A DNA stretch of 64,000 nucleotides from Hippasteria phrygiana. Its lineage: Eukaryota > Echinodermata > Asteroidea > Valvatida > Goniasteridae. Below the pieces are notes generated by a model. That model was not told where the DNA came from. It was given only the letters and a program-made list of their open reading frames with translations, and searched no databases. The stretch is from NCBI GenBank assembly GCA_037893225.1, contig JAZGUH010000406.1, positions 62,001 through 126,000 on the forward strand, in the 5' to 3' direction. The first letter of the stretch is position 1; every line of letters begins with the position of its first letter. The position numbers were made by a program, and so were the translations under genes. Of this stretch, positions 59,901 to 64,000 are shown one piece after another.

Positions 59901-61774
59901 TAAAGATGTTGGTCGATTGTGGATGACTGCTCACAGAGGGGTTCAGTACCCACAACTGCTGGATACTGCCGAGCATGCTGGAGACCATGTTGAAGTCCTT
60001 GACACAACAAAACTAGGTCAATGCTACAATTTCCTCTCTTTTGAAAGCATACTCCTGGATAAAAACACCGACATTGTTGGGATACTCCAGTCAGAAGGTG
60101 CAGGGCATATAAGCCCACGCAGACTTGTCCTTGCTCAGCAGATACTGGCTCAAGCTAAAGGTTGCAAGATATTTGATGACGTTGTCGACAAAATCAAGCA
60201 CCACGAATTACAGGACATTTTTGAACTTGCAACGGATGGTGGGAAAACTATAAGTGCCAAGAAAGTCTTGCTTTGCACTGGTGCTTCTACTGCCTTTGGA
60301 GATTTTCTACCCAATGGGCAACTCGATATAACTCCGATGACACAGAACGTGGTGCTTATGGAGCTAACAGATTACGACAGAGAAAGGCTTTGTAATATGC
60401 CTGGCATTATAGTCCACGGGGAAGCAGTGGATTCGGGAAGAGACTGCTATATTTTACCACCAATTAAATACCCAGATGGTACGTTTTAAATACTGATACT
60501 GAAGCCAATAAAACTATGCTTGCATGCTACATTTATGAAGTGTTATCGCAAGCTGCATTTTTGGCCTTGTAATTTAAGAGATGTTCGACATAATGTGGGT
60601 AATGCATACTAGGATAGAAAATCTATTCAAAATCCCTGCTAGCTTGCGCACATGTTTTAGTGTCATTAGCTACATGCATTATAAAGAGATAAAATTAAAC
60701 GCTGCTTGTTAATGGGACTTTTCACACTAGACATACTTGTATCTTGGGGTTAACTCGGGGTTGAAAGCAAGCGACATTGAAAACAAGCGACATTTACACA
60801 TGTCACAGTTTTCAACCCCATGCCCATCGGTGTCACTGTGCTGCAGACCGGGGTTTATATTTCTTGTCCTCGGTTGAAACCCTTGCTCGGGTTGAAAACA
60901 GTGTAAAATGAGCAAGGTTGTGTTTGTCTCAGGCTGGACTTAAGCAAGTGTGAAATGATATACATGTACATGTAGGGTTGCACGCTGGGCTCAGTTTGGC
61001 TCAGGTTGCAATTGAGAGACGCTTGTGTTAAAAAGCCTGTAACCTCTATTTTACTACTACATTTTACTTGTACATGTACATTGTACATGTACATATTTGT
61101 TGCATTAAAATAATATGAAATTGACATCCTTATCTGCTTGTTGCAGAAGGCAATGGTAAACAATGCGTAATTGAAAAGTTTGTTTCCAATTCCAAAATGC
61201 ATTTTTCACGCCTTTTTTTGAATACTGCCCTCTTTTGGTCTCTTGAGGTTTTGGTTCTTTTGAAGAATCATTTCATGTTCTACAAACATCCAGGGTTTTA
61301 AAAAAGCTTTCTTTTTTGGTCAATTTTTATTTCCCATCAGAAAAGTGCAATTTTCTCAATTTCATCAAATGGATATATTGTGTTTTGGAAATAGGCCCTT
61401 CAATTTCTTCCAGCAATTTTTAATAAGTAATACTTTGCCTGTTATGCCAGACCATATATAAATAAGCTACTTTAGAGTTCCAAATGCACATGTGCACATC
61501 ATGATTTAGTTTCAAGACACAAACAGTTTGCCGTAGTTTACTGTAATATACTGTAATGGTAAATCGACCAATTAACATAATAAAAATGCATTTCTCTCAT
61601 CACAATCTTATGTAAACTATGCTTTTGCAGGGAAGTATTACCTGAAAATTGGACATGGTAAAATGGGTGAAATGGAAGTGACGTCCAAGGAGCAATTAAA
61701 GGCTTGGTATTGTGGCCACGGAGAACCCAAGACATTAGAGAGACTTATTGGACTAATACAAGACCTGATTCCAG
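38824..61774 (+). CDS. FAD-dependent oxidoreductase, DAO / sarcosine oxidase (PIPOX-like) family, 5' part of gene
   Basis: Enzymes of this family oxidise N-methyl amino acids or related amines with FAD, releasing H2O2; PIPOX acts in peroxisomes. The coding path join(38828..38962, 55426..55561, 59888..60478, 61631..61774) gives about 335 codons with phases 0, 1, 1 agreeing at each junction. Exon 1 has the Rossmann fold with GAGLWG. Exon 2 has the FGAHYDEGR block. Exon 3 holds the central substrate and FAD domain, including KKVLLCTGAST. Exon 4 starts DGKYYLKIGHG. Family members have about 390-430 residues, so the last 60-100 lie beyond 64000, including any peroxisomal targeting tail. Intron 1 is 16.5 kb. 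The exact substrate cannot be told. Confidence 0.88.
38963..40032. other. Start of intron 1
   Basis: No repeat ends were recognised apart from a C-tract near 39276. Confidence 0.4.
40033..40093. repeat. Left terminal repeat of element 1
   Basis: CTATTTGCACTGCCGCGACG, then GTAGAGGG and AGAGACACTATCACAGTTCA. It is shared with 49689-49748 in the same orientation. Confidence 0.85.
40853..41030. repeat. Outlying diverged satellite monomers
   Basis: Two units with TTTTAGACAGAGGAATGGCC, CCATGGTGGAGG and TGTACCTTGCTGGAGGACGG match the array at 42985-45640. Confidence 0.7.
42985..45640. repeat. Satellite array, 106-bp monomer grading into diverged 70-102-bp units
   Basis: The phrase CCCTCTGAAAATGAC starts at 43263, 43370, 43476, 43582, 43688, 43784, 43890 and 43996: spacing 106-107 bp, with one 96-bp unit. 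From 44100 to 45600 the block CCATGGTGGAGGACAGGCCTC recurs at 71, 76-78, 85 or 98-102 bp. Core phrases are TACCTTGCTGGAGGA, ATTCCAACACACCATTCTGA and GTGTGATATTTGAGGCAGAG. Long minus-strand open frames here (up to 228 codons) merely read through the repeats. Confidence 0.92.
45641..48059. other. Element 1 interior right of the satellite
   Basis: 45898-46631 has two overlapping open frames (102 and 146 codons) that are GC-richer than the flanks and include DPVCHAWEKYCSSLRAGRRV. They are not recognised. 46840-47170 repeats GATGACGTCATCATGACGTC-like words. An ATT/TAA microsatellite lies at 47332-47357. Confidence 0.4.
48060..48390 (+). repeat. tRNA-like SINE/satellite unit, copy in intron 1
   Basis: Collinear with 36450-36800: TGATCCCCACAATGTCGCTT, GCATTCTGGGTTCATGACTT, GGCTCAGTTGGTAGAGCGGC and GGTTTGAATCCCGCTCCTGC. 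Several changes in the A- and B-box arms show it is a diverged copy. Confidence 0.8.
49621..49684. repeat. Right terminal repeat of element 1
   Basis: 64 bp (AATCTCTCGCCCATATCTAA through GGTGGTGCAAATAG), identical to 52886-52949. Upstream of it the two loci are unrelated. Confidence 0.9.
49836..49999. mobile_element. MITE, CAATCGTGGACCT family, decayed copy 3
   Basis: GCCGGCAATCGCGGGGCTCC, GTACTCTAACTTTTTCGGGG and GGTTTTGTGCGCGGTTTTCA align with copies 1 and 2 but carry many changes. Confidence 0.65.
50054..52729. mobile_element. 2.68-kb TIR element with iterated CCGTCA..GTTACGTGGGTAA boxes
   Basis: The ends TATGGGTCTTTCTACAGTAA and (inverted) TTACCATAGAAAGACCCATA differ at two positions. 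The phrase GTTACGTGGGTAA or a near form, often preceded by CCGTCAA, occurs at about 50440 (inverted), 50465, 50643, 50811, 50826, 51037 (inverted), 52160 and 52530. A segment matching the 16590/21362 family (51420-51750) lies inside. No ORF of note. Confidence 0.7.
51420..51750. repeat. Dispersed non-coding family, copy 3
   Basis: GGAGTCCCCTCAGCATGGCG, GACGTTTCCCTCGACTTTCA and GTGGTGTCCGGAAATTGGGC align with 16600-16830 and 21370-21560. Only the left half is present. Confidence 0.6.
52886..52949. repeat. Right terminal repeat of element 2
   Basis: 64 bp identical to 49621-49684. Confidence 0.9.
52950..55425. other. Remainder of intron 1
   Basis: This holds TATCCTGAATCCATCAAAAT-type short repeats at 55105-55250 and scattered open frames without recognisable domains. 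No gene seen. Confidence 0.4.
55426..55561 (+). CDS. Oxidoreductase exon 2
   Basis: Acceptor TCTCGTTCAG, donor TCAG|GTAAG. The 136 bp begins in phase 0 and ends in phase 1. It encodes SRYIFGAHYDEGRLCGSVTT and WGELARRSVLKYRSIEQMSG. The FGAHYDEGR block follows the Rossmann exon in this enzyme family. Confidence 0.87.
55562..56257. other. Intron 2, unique part
   Basis: Two similar stretches near 55740 and 55850 share CTTRYGCCACAAWTTATTGTG-like words. Otherwise nothing seen. Confidence 0.4.
56258..56387. mobile_element. Fold-back MITE, TAGGGGAGATAGGTGTTAGT family
   Basis: 130 bp with arms TAGGGGAGATAGGTGTTAGT, TGGAACAC, GGGTAA and TGAAACATT, all mirrored on the right and ending CATCTCCCCTA. It lies in intron 2. 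Confidence 0.85.
56967..57030 (-). repeat. Fragment of the tRNA-like repeat (upstream part)
   Basis: TTGCCCCATGTTGGCAGTTT, CCCAATTTGTCAATAT and AGTCAGAAGTC are the inverted upstream part of the 36450-36800 unit. A forward B-box remnant (GTGCCGTTATGATATTCCGG) lies at 57551-57595. Confidence 0.6.
57052..57521. mobile_element. Tigger/pogo-type MITE
   Basis: The ends AGTGGAACACCGCTATAACG and (inverted) CGTTATAGCGGCGTTCCACT sit between TA dinucleotides. The AGTGGAAC..CGCTATAACGAAC style of TIR is typical of Tigger/pogo elements. The CGCTATACCGAAC phrase is iterated inside both ends. 470 bp, non-coding, intron 2. Confidence 0.8.
57597..59496 (-). mobile_element. Penelope-like retroelement, defective
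   Basis: Inverted flanks of about 100 bp (57597-57703 and 59380-59496, sharing AATAATCTCTTTTAGGAAGA and TGTGTGGTTCT) enclose a minus-strand coding relic. The RT N-terminal part, a shortened RT and a GIY-YIG endonuclease are seen in Penelope order. Several frameshifts break it. Flanking inverted repeats are known for Penelope elements. It lies in intron 2 of the oxidoreductase gene, opposite in sense. Confidence 0.85.
57921..59477 (-). pseudogene. Penelope-like RT plus GIY-YIG endonuclease, frameshifted, RT core deleted
   Basis: The intact protein would copy element RNA at a nick made by its own endonuclease. Pieces in order on the minus strand: 59477-58905 with ETNILSVGMNFALTPRNI; then a frame with VDKGNINATVVMSSQDYN and DILSSATYRRLPRNPKP (58862-58659); then QSPLSPVLADLFMEEFELD (RT motif). 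This runs straight into RKPTHRPL-type sequence, so the segment with the catalytic aspartate pair is missing. Next comes TDRYLHSSSFHHLRFKS, then the GIY-YIG part SGVYRIRCECGKLFIRETGR (GVYRI for GIY, LFIRE for YIG) with RLNEHK. The terminal His/Asn-rich part shifts frame again near 58030. Confidence 0.87.
59888..60478 (+). CDS. Oxidoreductase exon 3 (central domain)
   Basis: Acceptor TTTGTTCAG, donor GATG|GTACG; phase 1 at both ends; 197 codons. It contains PRRLVLAQQILAQAKG (helix before the second FAD contact), a VVDKIKHHE segment, and KKVLLCTGASTAFGDFLPNG, the conserved TG strand near the FAD. GRDCYILPPIKYPDG at the end is the substrate-domain strand that continues in exon 4. Confidence 0.9.
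60479..61630. other. Intron 3
   Basis: 60718-60955 is bounded by TTTTCACACTAGACATACTTG and CAAGTGTGAAATGA, with GGGGTTGAAA phrases in both orientations, a probable decayed TIR repeat. The rest shows nothing recognisable. Confidence 0.45.
61631..61774 (+). CDS. Oxidoreductase exon 4
   Basis: Acceptor ATGCTTTTGCAG, donor CCAG|GTAAG; 144 bp, phase 1 at both ends. It encodes KYYLKIGHGKMGEMEVTSKE and TLERLIGLIQDLIPG. No following exon was found before 64000, so the C-terminal FAD-binding segment is outside the window. Confidence 0.88.
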
Positions 61775-63031
61775 GTAAGATTACTATTTGGACACATAAT
61801 ATTGTGCATTACATTCTGAAGCGATGTTTATATTTTCCTATTTGTGTGTGTGTGTGAGTTTGTATATGCCGGCAATCGTGGACCTAGGACAAAAGAATTC
61901 GAGCGTAGACAAAGGGGTCCACGTTTGACCTAACGTCCACGATTGAAAATCGTGTACAAAACCAATGGGAGGCCTTCCGAAAAAGTTAAAGTACAAACAA
62001 AAGAGGGACAATAGGAGGTCCCCGATTGCACCCGTTTACACACTTGTGTGTGTGTGTGTGTTGGGGGGGGGGGGGGGGGGGGGGTGGGGGTGGGAGGAGG
62101 GTTAAAACTTAACAAGCCTATTGTTGCTTACTAATTTTGTGTGTGAACATCCCTGGAAAAATTTCCTTTTCCCGGAGTCCCGTTGGATACTTTTACAAGC
62201 AGAACTCTGCCCAGTAAAACTCACCAGGTAAATTTTTGCGGAGTCGAAAAGTTCAGTATGAACAATGCAAGTTGGTAAAGCGGCTCAGGAAAGCTGTATA
62301 TCCAACCACACTGCACATGAAAGTCACGCAGACATACTGCGCATGCCCTGTGTGTGATTTCATGGTAGGGATGTCCTGTATATTTTGCAGTATATTTCAT
62401 ATGCCCGCAATACTGCAAAATCCTCCGATGCTTCAACTTCCAAAGACCCTCAATCCTCTAAATTCACTTTTGGCAAAGAAGATTTTGGAGGATTTGGGAA
62501 GGTAAGGGATAAACAGAATTTTTGTCTTACAAAAAAAGGCCTTCCATATTATTGACCGTGTAGATTTTAGGGCTATTAGTGATCCATCATTTTTTAATCG
62601 TAATACTCCTAAAATTAATGACATTTATTCTCTCCAGCTTGGAACTTTTATGTATCAGCTCGTTGCTCACGACTCAACAAATTCTTTTGAACGAATGTTT
62701 AAGACTAATACCACTATTTACTGACATAATACCAGACAGTCTAGAGATTTCCATCCCATACATATACGCACTACTCAAGCTAAAAAAAAAAATTCTATCA
62801 GGAACCCAAATTCCGGAACTCATTCAGTCATACTCTTAGAAGTGTTTTAATAGTCGGCCTTTGCAAAACTACTGTAATGCTTTAATCTTAACTACTCTCA
62901 TCTGCTGTGTATAGATTCTTTCGTTGATTTCCCGGGTAGGTTCTGCTCCTGTACTTGATTAATTTTTGTTTTGTCCTGTTTGTGTTGGTCCGTTGTCTCT
63001 GCATGTGCAACGTAAAGTTTATTTTGGAACT
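61775..63031. other. Intron 4, visible part
   Basis: Apart from the MITE and a G tract at 62062-62090, no exon continuing the oxidoreductase was found. A frame at 62579-62839 has no known motif. Confidence 0.4.
61868..62041. mobile_element. MITE, CAATCGTGGACCT family, copy 2 (inverted)
   Basis: GCCGGCAATCGTGGACCTAG, CGAGCGTAGACAAAGGGGTC and AACGTCCACGATTGAAAATC are nearly identical to the inverted sequence at 26497-26677, about 35 kb away, which suggests recent movement. It lies in intron 4. TG repeats and a long G tract follow. Confidence 0.85.
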
Positions 63032-63973
63032 ACAGTGAAATCTCGATTAGTCAAACCTCAGGGGAATGGGCTCTAGTTTAGAGTTAAGCGGAGTTTTGAG
63101 TTACCCAAGGTCCCCTTTTTTCCCCAAAGATTACGTACGTGAATACCAAGTGAATATCCAATGTAACGGTCGTGAAATAGAGCACGAAATCATGGCATTT
63201 TTAGGCGATCTTTGCTTCGCTTTCCGCTGTTGCAGGTCTCCCCCTTTAGTGTGAGGGAATGGTCCACAAAAGACAATAAAACGGGCCCGTTTCATCGGCG
63301 TTAAAGATGTCTCTTCCGCCAAAACCTTGGGCAGTCCATTGCGTAGCCATTCGTCTGTCATCTCCATAGTCACGACACACAGCGCCCTCTCTCGAGATGG
63401 CATGCGCCCTCTCTTGAGATGGCATGCTCCCTCTCTCAAAAAACGATCCCGTGTAGTGTGGAGTGGTCCGGCGTGCCTTGATCCAGCCACCCGTCATACG
63501 TCACTGCAGCAAGACCGTGCGACTGTGTGATTGGTCAGCAGCAAAGGTTGCATGGGCGCTTCTTCAAAGGATTGCAGTGACAATTAAGGCGGCTTTGCAT
63601 CTTCGGCCTCTCTGGGCGGGTCACCAGCAGTTCCCTTTGATCGTTGTAAGTTGCACCGGAGCGAATAGGCAGCTGCTCCAATGATACTATGGACGCTAAT
63701 AGCCTCTTTGTTGCTTATCTATACCCAAGTTTAGGTTTATTGATTGCGGTCCTGTGAGATTCCTTAACCTAACAAAAGGATTCCAGTTCCTTCTGCGGCC
63801 TAATTATGCAAGTTTACTTCTGCACCTGGCGATTTTGAGTATGACTTGAATATCCGGAGTTACCGGTCCAAAATTTTAAGTTAGTGCTGTTCTTTTCACG
63901 GGAATAAATTCTTACTTCGAGTTAACCGGGTTTTCGAGTTAACTGGTTTTGACTTTTGAGATTTCACTGTATT
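63032..63973. mobile_element. Tigger/pogo element, internally deleted
   Basis: The TIRs TACAGTGAAATCTCGATTAG and the inverted GAGATTTCACTGTA, with CGAGTTAACYGG phrases inside, bound 0.94 kb with TA at each side. A broken transposase piece lies inside on the minus strand. An intact Tigger would be over 2 kb. Confidence 0.85.
63130..63440 (-). pseudogene. Tigger-type DDE transposase fragment
   Basis: On the minus strand one frame ends ...GRDIFNADETGPFYCLLW, the block around the first catalytic Asp of Tigger/pogo transposases (usually DIFNADETGLFY). A second frame continues HTKGGDLQQRKAKQRSPKNA, corresponding to the K-G-E..KERLT region. A frameshift near 63250 separates them. The DNA-binding HTH part and the remaining catalytic residues are not seen. 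Confidence 0.85.
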
Positions 63974-64000
63974 GCAAGTATGAACTATAAGTATGAACTA

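Overview
This window is metazoan nuclear DNA: split genes with GT..AG introns, dense non-coding transposons, tRNA-derived SINEs and very long G/C homopolymers. Frequent TACATGTACATGTA and TAGGCCTA words together with this repeat mix suggest a marine invertebrate, perhaps an echinoderm or another non-vertebrate deuterostome. That assignment is an inference from general appearance only.

Two host genes are recognisable and diverge from each other. On the minus strand, exons 1-3 of the mitochondrial Lon protease (LONP1) lie at 7545-6805, 3891-3803 and 797-648, and the gene leaves the window on the left. On the plus strand, four coding exons of a FAD-dependent amine oxidoreductase of the DAO / sarcosine-oxidase (PIPOX-like) family lie at 38824-38962, 55426-55561, 59888-60478 and 61631-61774, and the gene leaves on the right. 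All splice phases agree. About 31 kb between the two starts holds no gene I can recognise.

The rest is mobile DNA. Recognisable coding relics are a LINE reverse-transcriptase C-terminus (1981-2272, minus), the 5' end of a Ty3/Gypsy-type LTR element with a frameshifted SCAN-like gag (12483-14971), a Penelope-like element with a GIY-YIG endonuclease but a deleted RT core (57597-59496, minus), and a Tigger/pogo transposase fragment (63032-63973).

The window is also unusually rich in non-coding elements with terminal inverted repeats (TIRs). A CCGG-flanked family (26258-27415, 27448-29999, 32560-32898) is built from an iterated 15-mer. Two abutting elements (40033-49684 and 49689-52949) share near-identical ends and fill most of intron 1 of the oxidoreductase gene; the larger carries a 106-bp satellite. 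Two different TIR elements enclose similar tRNA-like cores. Others are piggyBac-like, hAT-like, Tigger-like or unclassified. A nested locus at 32488-33350 gives insertion order and target-site duplications directly.

The strongest candidate for something undescribed is the set of gene-free TIR elements that each iterate their own oligomer, above all the CCGG family. I could run no database search, so novelty is not established.
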